Shown here piece after piece: positions 1 to 7,721 of a stretch of DNA of 64,000 nucleotides (within the stretch, counting starts at the first letter, position 1; every line of letters starts with the position of its first letter). The position numbers were made by a program, and so were the translations under genes. Under the pieces are notes generated by a model that did not search any database, was not told the origin of the DNA, and worked only from the letters and a program-made list of their open reading frames with translations. This DNA is from JBBIGV01 sp037447335 (GTDB lineage: Bacteria; Bacteroidota; Ignavibacteria; Ignavibacteriales; Ignavibacteriaceae): positions 14,059 to 78,058 of the forward strand of contig JBBIGV010000008.1 in the NCBI GenBank assembly GCA_037447335.1, in the 5' to 3' direction.

Positions 1-530
1 TCAATAAGTTCTTCTTCTGTGTGCTTTAGTCTGAATCCATCATTGGCAAAAGGCGAACCCTCACTATCCGGCAGTGTAAAGAAAGCAAGACGTTTGAGAT
101 AAGAATTTCCACTTTCATTCATTTCAAGAAAAACTCTTTTACCAACAGCATGCATTACAAGGTGATCATGAAATCCGCTTATTCCATGCACCGGATAAGT
201 AACTATAATTTCAGGTTTTATTTTACTGATATGTTCCTTCACAACCAGTTCTATTTCCCTTGGATCCATTTCTTTCAAGCCGCTGTCGGGAAGATCAAGC
301 ACTTCCATACCGCTAAGACCGAGAACATCTTTAACAGCAAGCATCTCTTTAAATCGCACCTGGCACATTTCTTCAACCGAAAGTCCAAGTTTAAAACGCT
401 GCTTCGTTGCGCCGCCGCGGGTTAATGTAAGCAAATAGACCTCATGTCCGTCTTTTAATTGTTTGTGCATTGCCGCAGCAGGTCCGAATGATTCATCATC
501 CGGATGCGGGAAGATGTATAAGATTTTCAT
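1..530 (-). CDS. PIG-L family deacetylase (BshB2-like), 3' end cut by window edge
   Basis: Only the first 176 residues are visible; the gene runs off the left edge. The N-terminus MKILYIFPHPDDESFG holds the HPDDE metal-binding motif (residues 9-13) of the PIG-L/LmbE zinc-dependent N-acetylglucosaminide deacetylases, and HDH at 121-123 fits the second metal-ligand motif. The family removes acetyl groups from GlcNAc-type sugars in the cytoplasm. The FPHPDDES form resembles the bacillithiol enzyme BshB2 more than BshB1; that assignment is inference. The ATG at 530 overlaps the upstream DinB stop as TGATG, so translation is probably coupled. The family call is firm; the substrate is not. Confidence 0.85.
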   Translation of the reverse strand, partial: MKILYIFPHPDDESFGPAAAMHKQLKDGHEVYLLTLTRGGATKQRFKLGLSVEEMCQVRFKEMLAVKDVLGLSGMEVLDLPDSGLKEMDPREIELVVKEHISKIKPEIIVTYPVHGISGFHDHLVMHAVGKRVFLEMNESGNSYLKRLAFFTLPDSEGSPFANDGFRLKHTEEELI

Positions 531-895
531 CAGCCAAGTAATTGTTTTAAATGAAGTTCAAGATGGTTAAGATAATTTTCAATCAGCCAGTAAAAAGTTA
601 CTCTTTCACCGGATGGAAGGATTACCGGCGTATCAAGTTTATTTTTATAAATGTAAGAGACAACCCGTGCGATATGTTTGTTGTAGTATGACCAGAGATT
701 GAAGAGCTGTTCTGAAGGCATATCATTATAGCGCTGATTACTTACCCATTCTTCCTGGTTATATTGTACTACCCGAAACGGAGGTTCCTCAAACTGAGCT
801 CGCACAAACCTGCTGTGATTATTACATGCCGAATCTATAAGGTGACCAAGAATTTCTTTCTTCGACCATTTACCGGGCACCGGCCGCATGCTCAT
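530..895 (-). CDS. DinB-family protein, N-terminus uncertain
   Basis: The 121 residues beginning MSMRPVPGKWSKKEILGHL match the second part of the DinB/YfiT-like four-helix metal-binding fold; His residues in GHLIDSACNNH and in the C-terminal NHLELHLKQLL are likely metal ligands. The family includes thiol S-transferases such as BstA. The annotated ATG removes the first helix. The same frame stays open upstream to a TAA at 989-991 and encodes VEQIINKLTKHAEDV, which looks like the missing helix, but has no ATG, GTG or TTG at a sensible place. An ATG with a good AAGGAG leader at 979-981 is one base out of frame. Either a rare start (ATC at 974-976) is used or one base has been lost. Confidence 0.7.
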   Translation of the reverse strand: MSMRPVPGKWSKKEILGHLIDSACNNHSRFVRAQFEEPPFRVVQYNQEEWVSNQRYNDMPSEQLFNLWSYYNKHIARVVSYIYKNKLDTPVILPSGERVTFYWLIENYLNHLELHLKQLLG

Positions 896-988
896 TTCAT
901 GTTCTGAAAATTTTCTCAGCTTAACAGGAACATCTTCGGCATGCTTTGTCAGCTTATTTATTATTTGTTCTACGATGACATTCTCCTT

Positions 989-1433
989 TTATGAAATTAA
1001 TCTTCTGTGATAATTTATTTGTCCCAGGTGATAATTAAAATGTGTGGTAAGGTGGAAAAAGAAGCCAGCCGGTTTTTACAGTTCTGTTAAGAAATTCAAC
1101 CGGGAAGTCCTTATCGAGATCATCATCTTTAATTGTTGATAATACGTTTCGTATCATCGTTGCTGTTTCATCAATTTTATTTTTAAACTCTGCATGGGAA
1201 ACGTTTTTTATTTTGAATTCTGCATCACGGTTTCTTACATAACCGGAGCCGCCAAGCACTGTACCAATGAAATGATTGAGATTACCGATAAGATGCAGCG
1301 CAAGGTTGCCCCCTGAATTTTTTATACTACCGGAAATTTTCCACAGCTTTTTTTCATCATCATATAAATTAATTTCTTCCTGAAGTTTTTGCAGATCTCT
1401 GTCGAAAAAACCGATTAAAAATTTTATCAGCAT
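989..1433 (-). pseudogene. DUF1572 (DinB-superfamily) gene, frameshifted near its end
   Basis: From the ATG at 1433 the product MLIKFLIGFFDRDLQKLQEEI... matches DUF1572 proteins, relatives of DinB with the GNLALHLIGNLNHFIGTVLG core. The frame stops at 1035 after TGWLLFPPYHTF, losing the usual ending. Skipping one base in the TTTTTCC run (about 1052-1058) restores HLTTHFNYHLGQINYHRRLIS and a stop at 989, exactly the expected C-terminal His-rich helix. The restored stop lies just before the Shine-Dalgarno of the DinB gene. The ATG overlaps the stop of the upstream DUF962 gene (ATGCTGA). The break could be a true mutation or a homopolymer sequencing error; the product is otherwise well conserved. 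Confidence 0.75.
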
Positions 1434-1909
1434 TTTATTCCTATCTTTCTATAAATATTACAAAGAAGCCATGCGGGGCTGATGAACAAAAACCAAACAT
1501 TCATCAGGAAAGACGGTTTTGTTCCTTCAAACCTGTGCCCAATAAACTGACCCGCTAAACCGGCACCAAAAATCAACAACGAAATCAACCATAACGGCAG
1601 CGATTGGTTATATTCAATCTGATAAACTATCCACAGTATAATGGCTGATTTGATCAGCATTCCAAAAAACAAAAGAACAGAAAAGTTGAGGTAGTAAACA
1701 AGCACAACTATTACCGCGATGGAACCGAAGTGACTGAAATATCGTACCGCATCCGGAAATATTTTATCAATGAAGTGATGCGGTATTGAAGTAAGCAGCC
1801 CGATTGTTCCCAAATATAATAATGGTATGCACAGCAAATGAATTCTTTTGTTTACCGGGTGATGATGATTGTCAGAATATTCTTCAATCCAGCCGCGAAG
1901 CGCTTCCAT
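1427..1909 (-). CDS. DUF962 / Mpo1-like membrane protein
   Basis: 160 residues from the ATG at 1909; the frame is open further up, but that would run into the YciI gene, and MEALRGWIEEYSDNHHHPVNKRIH is the typical family start. The NHHHPVNKRIH segment is the conserved His-rich entry of DUF962 proteins and is followed by four hydrophobic membrane segments. The yeast member Mpo1 is an Fe(II)-dependent dioxygenase in alpha-oxidation of 2-hydroxy fatty acids; whether bacterial members do the same is not established. It starts 5 nt after the upstream stop and overlaps the next gene by 7 nt, so it sits in the middle of a tight operon. Confidence 0.8.
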   Translation of the reverse strand: MEALRGWIEEYSDNHHHPVNKRIHLLCIPLLYLGTIGLLTSIPHHFIDKIFPDAVRYFSHFGSIAVIVVLVYYLNFSVLLFFGMLIKSAIILWIVYQIEYNQSLPLWLISLLIFGAGLAGQFIGHRFEGTKPSFLMNVWFLFISPAWLLCNIYRKIGIKC

Positions 1910-1914
1910 TTTAT

Positions 1915-2310
1915 TTACTCGAGTTCCGGGTTGACGTTTATTCCTTTTGACGAATACCACTGATGAAATTCAAGTCTGAGTCTGCCCGATTTTACAGCGG
2001 GGTCCTGGTTTGCAAGCTCTATTGCCTCTTCAATCGTGTCGGTTTTGAAAACAAACATTCCCTGAAATTCAGGGCTTGCGATGAAAGGACCGGCAAGGAT
2101 AAGCTTTCCTGTTGCCGCCATATTTTGTATGTGTTCCATATGTCCTTTTTGTATTTCCACTCTTTCGGGCGAATCAACCGCCGTCCAGTTCGGACCTTTT
2201 TTCAGGAATGCGATGTAGTAAACTCTCATTTCATCGGGGTTTGGCTGTGCCAGCACGGCTGAAACCGAAAAGAATAAGATCACTAAAACAAAAATGACGG
2301 TAATTTTCAT
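1915..2310 (-). CDS. Secreted YciI-like domain protein
   Basis: 131 residues. Residues 1-21 form a signal peptide (hydrophobic stretch ending SAVLAQ), so the product is exported. The rest is a YCII-related domain: MRVYYIAFLKKGPNW, a HMEHIQNMAATGKLILAGPF segment with the conserved His, and DPAVKSGRLRLEFHQWY. YciI-like proteins are small dimeric ferredoxin-like folds of largely unknown function. It is the first gene of the minus-strand operon. An exported copy is less usual than the cytoplasmic form. Confidence 0.8.
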   Translation of the reverse strand: MKITVIFVLVILFFSVSAVLAQPNPDEMRVYYIAFLKKGPNWTAVDSPERVEIQKGHMEHIQNMAATGKLILAGPFIASPEFQGMFVFKTDTIEEAIELANQDPAVKSGRLRLEFHQWYSSKGINVNPELE

Positions 2311-2716
2311 TTAAGCTCCTGTTAGATTAAATAAATTGAATTGATCTTTTTTATTAACTTAATTGTAATGAATAAAAAAATCAACAAAGAATCATTTGAA
2401 CAGATGTACACAGAGCGAACGCATACATTCATTACCTGTGTATCAGCGGCGGGTAATAGACGAACTTCTTCAGGAAAACATCAGCGTTAAAGTTGAAAAG
2501 CAAAGGGCTGTAAAATAAAATCTGTCATGAAAATCAATTAACAGAGATCTGCTGCTGGTAAGCCAATACATATGAAGCTCCAAAATGATTTGTGAGAAAT
2601 TTGATTTTATTGTCTGAAAATATCCGGAGTCAACCCAAATATATTTCGGGAATTATTTTAAGATTAAATCACTTAAAGCGCAAGTGAAATCAGAAATACA
2701 AGTGAATCGTAATTCA
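2311..2716. other. Intergenic region, 406 bp
   Basis: This lies between the start of the YciI-like gene and the end of the lamin-tail protein gene, both on the minus strand. It must hold the promoter of the YciI operon; no CAAANNTA (reverse TAnnTTTG) box is obvious. I see no convincing ORF with a ribosome-binding site, no strong terminator hairpin and no RNA gene. Confidence 0.5.
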
Positions 2717-5700
2717 TCACCTAAGCTTTCTTGCAACAACAACGGGAAGTTTTAATGACTCTATCACACCGGAATTTTCATTAAGCGCTTCGAGGAAGAT
2801 GATGTAAATGCCGATTCTCAATGCCGAGCCGCTATCGTCAAGTCCATCAAAAATTACAGAGCCTTTTGAACCGCTTGGCTGATTGCTGAGCAGGGTTCGT
2901 ACTAGCCGTCCTTTGCTGTCGAAAATTTTGATCCTTACCTGCGCAATTGGCTGTGTGAGATTATAATTTATTACGGTGAAATCCTCAAAGCCATCGTTGT
3001 CGGGCGAAAAAGGATTTGGCGATACAGATATCTTCGCTTCCGTATTCAGGTTCTGGCTGAATATGCTGTTCTCTTCACCCGGCGTTGCACCGAAAACACT
3101 TACCGATGTGCTCCAGTTCAGCGGGTCGTTTCCATTAAGCGATGGGTTAATTCTTTCAAGAGATCTGTTCTTCGTGCTGGTAATGTTGCGGTTATGCCAT
3201 TTGTCCGAATACCAGACGGAATCTATAATACTGCCGCGCGCATCTTTAAGCAGTATTAGTTCGCCGGTGTTAATTAAACCTAAGTTAGAAACGTTTATAA
3301 TGCTGAAGTAACTTTCGGTATTTATCGGGTACTTAAATATTGAGGAGTCCGCCGCCAGTACAAGAAAAACTCCGGGCGGAACGGTAAAGCTTGTATCGGA
3401 CAAGCGATAAAAATTTCCTTTTTCATCTTCAATACGCCAGCCCCCGATGTTGATTGTGTCTGGTCCTTCAACTATAAACTCAACAAACTCATTATTTCCC
3501 GGAGAGGGATCATACATTATTTCATTTATAACCAAAGCTCCCCGTGTGTACGGCGGAATGGTAACAATAGAATTCGGTTTTCCGGGGGTGCTTCTTCGCG
3601 GACTTAATGACGTAAGCCAGTTGCTGCTGTCGTTGGTAGCCGATTCGAGTGAAATTCTTTCAAGCGAATAGCCGTTTCTTCCGCCCCAGGAAGATTTGTA
3701 AAAGAGACTGTCAATTATCCCGTCGCGAAAATCATAAATCACAACTCCATCGGAGGTGTTGCCAAGTGTTCCGAAATTCGTGTAAAGAACCCGCACATTT
3801 ACATCGGGATGATAGGAGAAGATGGAAGAATCTTTTGTAACAAGAAGGTATTCGCCGGGTTCAACAAAAAAGTCATCAGTGGTTAAAAAGTTTTTAGTTG
3901 GTGTTGTAAGCACGTCTGAGACAGACCAGTTTTTAAGATTTAAAGTATCGCCCGAAACATTAACTATTTCGAACCACTCCGGTTCACTGCCGGTTGGAGC
4001 GCACATAACTTCATTTATCAGAACAGACCTTTCTGCAAATCCCGGTCTTAACATTCTTTCAACATAATTATTTAAAGTATCTTCATCATTCTGATAGATC
4101 ACTCTTACGGCCGTTAAAATATCTTCCATCACATTCGTAATAGCTGCGGATGATGTAATGGTAACAGAATCACCGGAGTTCAAAGGACCACTGTCTGTTC
4201 TTCCAAGCAATTGGTCCGGTATAAGATCGCCGTCCGAATCAAAAAGAAATTCAACGGAAAACGGATTGGCAATTGCACTGCCAGTATTCCTGATTTTTGC
4301 AGAGATAAAAACATCATCTCCCGGGACAGGGAAACGCGGATCGAATGAAACCTCTGCAAGAAGCAGATCAAATTCTTTTGGAGTAATACTGTTAACTCTG
4401 CCAGGGGTGCTTTGTTCAATATCAAGCGATGAACCCCAATTTCCCGCAAGATTTGATAGTGCTTCTGAATCAATTCTTTCGAGCGAAAAGCCGCCGGCAC
4501 CTCCCCATGAGCTTGAGTAAAATACAGAGTCAATTGTCTGACCGCGGTTGTCTCTCAATACAACACCATCTGCATCGTTGTTAAGTACAGGCAGATTAAT
4601 TTTAACAACTTCAGAAGGAATGAACCGATGGTAGTTAAAAATTGAAGAATCCCTTGCAAGAACCAAATAACCGCCGGAAGGGATGATAACATCAGAAGTT
4701 ATTGTTGCTGTTGCCGGTGTTGTTACAACATCACTCACTTTCCAGTTTTTCAAATTGACAGGCTCTTCGGTACGGTTAAAAAGCTCAACCCATTCGGGTT
4801 CACCGCCAAGAGGCGCATACATTATTTCATTAACTATAATTGACTGCGGCGGATAGCCAGGCTCTATTCTGCTGTAAAGATAATTGTTGCTTGTATCCTG
4901 ATCATTTACAGCAGTTGCTTCAGCATAAAAGCCTTTTGGCGAAAATAATGCACCGGTGGAATGATTGAATGATACAACCGTTGAGTCTCCTGCCGCAAGA
5001 AAAAGCCCGGGTAGAATAGTTATTACAACATCGGGAATAGAATCAAGGTTTGTATCTTCCATTAATTTAAGATCGAAGGTATTATTCATTCTTCCTTTAT
5101 TTATGATCTTTGCAGCAACATTAACATTATCGCCAAAAAGAGGAAATGCCGGTGAAAAAACAATTGCGGATAGTTGAATATCATAATCTTTCTCTGAAAC
5201 AGAATTTATATAACCGGGCGTGCCTTTGTATTTGCTTAAAGTAGTTTTCCAGTTTGTAGAATCAGTTGATGACAACTCAGCACTAATGCGTTCGAGCGAT
5301 CTTCCTGAAGTTCCGCCCCACGCCGGTCTGTATTCAAGCGAATCAATAGTTCTGTTCAATGAATCGAGAAGGATAACTTTATCACCGGTATTGTTCAGAG
5401 CAGAAAACTTTTTCACTGCAAGCCCCGATGGAATTGTATAAAAGTTCAGAATAGAACTATCGGAAGCAATAACAAAGTATTCTCCGGGATTCAAAATAGT
5501 TGATTGTGTAATTACTGTAACCGTATCGCGATCATCTGCTATCCTGTAATTCCTGAGATTAATGACTTTATTACTCCTGTTGAATATTTCAATCCATTCC
5601 GGTTCTGGTGAAGTCGGGGCATACATAAACTCATTTATAACAATGTCATTTCTGAGTTCATTTACCTGCACGCCGGTTACTTTTAGAAATGCGATATTAT

Positions 5701-7378
5701 TTGTTGTATCCTGATCGGGTGCATATTCAATCAAAGAAATGAAACGATTTAATCCAGACGAAAAATTATTCGTAATAAAATAAAAGAAAGACGAGTCACC
5801 CGGAATTAAAGATGATCCGGTTAGCTCACCGATTAGTTCAGATGGTTGTGGTATGGAATCAGCATTCACATCATAAAACAATTTTGCAGTGAATGGACTT
5901 GTAGTCATTAAGCCGTTATTTTTGACCAACAAAGTAAAGTTTATACTTTCACCAAGTATTCCAAAGGGAAAATCGGGTTTGAAAGAAATGATTCTCAGGT
6001 CAAAATCTTTTGGTGTTAAAGAATTGATGTAACCGGGTGTCGATTTAGCCGGGTTAACAGAGGTACCCCAGTTATTCTGGTTTGTTCCCGGTTGTTCAGT
6101 AGAAATTCTCTCGAGAGATCTTCCGCCCGAACGTCCACCCCATGATGATAAGTAATACAAACTGTCGATAATAATTCCGAGGGAGTCTTTCAATACAACC
6201 GCATCGCCGGTATTATTTAAGATGGGTAAACTGAAAACGATTACCTGCGATGGAATGTTAGTATGAAAATTAAAAATTGATGAGTCTTTGCTTAATACAA
6301 CAAAATCATTTGGTTGAACAATAACATCCTGGTTTGTAATTACTGCCGTTGCAACTTCATCAGAGAGAGTCCATTTTTTAATATTGATTGGAGCGGATGA
6401 TCTGTTAAATAATTCAACCCATTCCGGTTCGCCGCCTGAAGGAGCATACATTATTTCGTTTATAACAATATCGTTGTAGCCAGCGCCCGGTTCAAACACA
6501 ATAAAAGCTCTTATCTTTTTATTGTTCAGAGTATCCTCATCAGGCGCATAATTAACTTTTCCAATTACCTGATAATTACCAACCTGAAGATTTTGTAAAA
6601 TGGCGCTCACCGAAACAGAATCGCCCGGAAGTAAATTGTTGAACGATTGAGAGAATATAAGCTCATTAGGAGTACCTGTTGAATCGAAGTTAATATCATT
6701 AAAAATTTCTATTGAATAGTATGCTGCTGTATTGAGCCCGCGGTTTTTCACCTTAACAAATATTTCCACGTCATCACCGGAAACAGGAACCGCGGGCAAA
6801 ATAGTTACAGAGCTAAGTTCAAGGTCATCATCAAGCTGCGTTACGGAATTTCTGAAACCGGGCGTACCGTTAAACACTTGGGAATTTGCCCAGTTTGAAG
6901 GCGAGTTGTTTTTGCTCATCACAATTTTTTCATCCGAGAAACCCGTTGCATTGTTAGCAGAGTAAGTGTACACATCAAGCGTATCGTTTGATGGATTGAT
7001 AAGCCAGAGAGTCCGGGCTTCAGTGTTTGACATTCCTGTAGTACCGAAAGCATTGTCAGATATTTTCAGTATCAGAGCTTCGGGAGGGATAAGATTGTTA
7101 TAGATGCCGTTCTCAAAATCATAATCTCCTTCAAGTATAATTGCAAATGACCGCGGCGGCAGAAGTGTTCCGTTCCCGGCTGAGGTAATTATGTCCGGGT
7201 TGGAAGTATGGTATTTAATCCTGTAATTATTAAGGTTTATTGTATCTGTGAAGCTAAGGTTATAAAGTTCAATGAATTCATTATTCCCCGATTGAGGTCT
7301 GAACATTATTTCACTGAAAGTTAGTGAAGTGTCAGCTTGTGAATATGCCAGTCCTATAAACAGCAAGCTGAAGATCAA
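2717..7378 (-). CDS. Giant secreted lamin-tail/CARDB repeat protein
   Basis: 1553 residues from a TTG at 7378. Signal peptide (LLFIGLAYSQA) then about six lamin-tail domains, each opening with NEIMYAP..EPEWVELFNR or a variant (near residues 22, 303, 580, 855, 1125, 1280). They alternate with CARDB-like Ig modules containing DEDTLNN or DQDTTNN, at about 280 residues per unit. The end (from about 1430, VSPNPFSPDNDG... to VVVARKLR) is a FlgD-like/type IX sorting module. Lamin-tail domains in bacteria sit on large exported or cell-surface proteins; binding partners are unknown. The start is doubtful: the frame stays open upstream, giving ISIKKLILIFSLLF, a better signal peptide, with only ATA or a CTG (7408, after ACGAGG) as initiators. 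Confidence 0.85.
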   Translation of the reverse strand: MIFSLLFIGLAYSQADTSLTFSEIMFRPQSGNNEFIELYNLSFTDTINLNNYRIKYHTSNPDIITSAGNGTLLPPRSFAIILEGDYDFENGIYNNLIPPEALILKISDNAFGTTGMSNTEARTLWLINPSNDTLDVYTYSANNATGFSDEKIVMSKNNSPSNWANSQVFNGTPGFRNSVTQLDDDLELSSVTILPAVPVSGDDVEIFVKVKNRGLNTAAYYSIEIFNDINFDSTGTPNELIFSQSFNNLLPGDSVSVSAILQNLQVGNYQVIGKVNYAPDEDTLNNKKIRAFIVFEPGAGYNDIVINEIMYAPSGGEPEWVELFNRSSAPINIKKWTLSDEVATAVITNQDVIVQPNDFVVLSKDSSIFNFHTNIPSQVIVFSLPILNNTGDAVVLKDSLGIIIDSLYYLSSWGGRSGGRSLERISTEQPGTNQNNWGTSVNPAKSTPGYINSLTPKDFDLRIISFKPDFPFGILGESINFTLLVKNNGLMTTSPFTAKLFYDVNADSIPQPSELIGELTGSSLIPGDSSFFYFITNNFSSGLNRFISLIEYAPDQDTTNNIAFLKVTGVQVNELRNDIVINEFMYAPTSPEPEWIEIFNRSNKVINLRNYRIADDRDTVTVITQSTILNPGEYFVIASDSSILNFYTIPSGLAVKKFSALNNTGDKVILLDSLNRTIDSLEYRPAWGGTSGRSLERISAELSSTDSTNWKTTLSKYKGTPGYINSVSEKDYDIQLSAIVFSPAFPLFGDNVNVAAKIINKGRMNNTFDLKLMEDTNLDSIPDVVITILPGLFLAAGDSTVVSFNHSTGALFSPKGFYAEATAVNDQDTSNNYLYSRIEPGYPPQSIIVNEIMYAPLGGEPEWVELFNRTEEPVNLKNWKVSDVVTTPATATITSDVIIPSGGYLVLARDSSIFNYHRFIPSEVVKINLPVLNNDADGVVLRDNRGQTIDSVFYSSSWGGAGGFSLERIDSEALSNLAGNWGSSLDIEQSTPGRVNSITPKEFDLLLAEVSFDPRFPVPGDDVFISAKIRNTGSAIANPFSVEFLFDSDGDLIPDQLLGRTDSGPLNSGDSVTITSSAAITNVMEDILTAVRVIYQNDEDTLNNYVERMLRPGFAERSVLINEVMCAPTGSEPEWFEIVNVSGDTLNLKNWSVSDVLTTPTKNFLTTDDFFVEPGEYLLVTKDSSIFSYHPDVNVRVLYTNFGTLGNTSDGVVIYDFRDGIIDSLFYKSSWGGRNGYSLERISLESATNDSSNWLTSLSPRRSTPGKPNSIVTIPPYTRGALVINEIMYDPSPGNNEFVEFIVEGPDTINIGGWRIEDEKGNFYRLSDTSFTVPPGVFLVLAADSSIFKYPINTESYFSIINVSNLGLINTGELILLKDARGSIIDSVWYSDKWHNRNITSTKNRSLERINPSLNGNDPLNWSTSVSVFGATPGEENSIFSQNLNTEAKISVSPNPFSPDNDGFEDFTVINYNLTQPIAQVRIKIFDSKGRLVRTLLSNQPSGSKGSVIFDGLDDSGSALRIGIYIIFLEALNENSGVIESLKLPVVVARKLR

Positions 7379-7408
7379 TATCAGTTTTTTTATTGAGATG
7401 CCGGGCAG

Positions 7409-7721
7409 AAAAAACCTCGTTAAGTTAAATTGCTAATCATAGTTTGGTTAAACCGTTACGAAAATAATGATTAGAAAAACTTACAGCAACAAAATAAAAT
7501 AATAAGAATGAAGGGCTGCTAATATAAATTGTAATTTTAGCCGGTTCAGAATGTAAATACGGCTTCACCGGATACCGGCGCTTATTTTGAATAACATACC
7601 TTAATCATTATTTTTGCACCTCATTGAAATAATATAAACAACAAACTCCGGAGCGGCTGCTTCGTAGTGCGGGAAGTTTTCCTGCTGATTTTCCATTATA
7701 ATTTTTCCAGCAAAACAGATT
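7409..7721. other. Divergent intergenic region
   Basis: This separates the minus-strand lamin-tail gene from plus-strand proS. It contains the proS promoter candidate at 7587-7616 and nothing else I can support. The proS leader would be about 100 nt. No Bacteroidota-type box is visible for the minus-strand gene. Confidence 0.5.
7587..7616 (+). promoter_or_regulatory. proS promoter, Bacteroidota type
   Basis: TTG at 7587-7589, a 19-nt spacer, then TATTTTTG at 7609-7616, an exact TAnnTTTG -7 box. The same arrangement precedes rpmH, dnaN and rimP. Confidence 0.55.

Noticed and set aside
4180..4533. 117-residue ORF within the lamin-tail gene
   Set aside because: Alternate frame of a long repetitive gene, no independent evidence.
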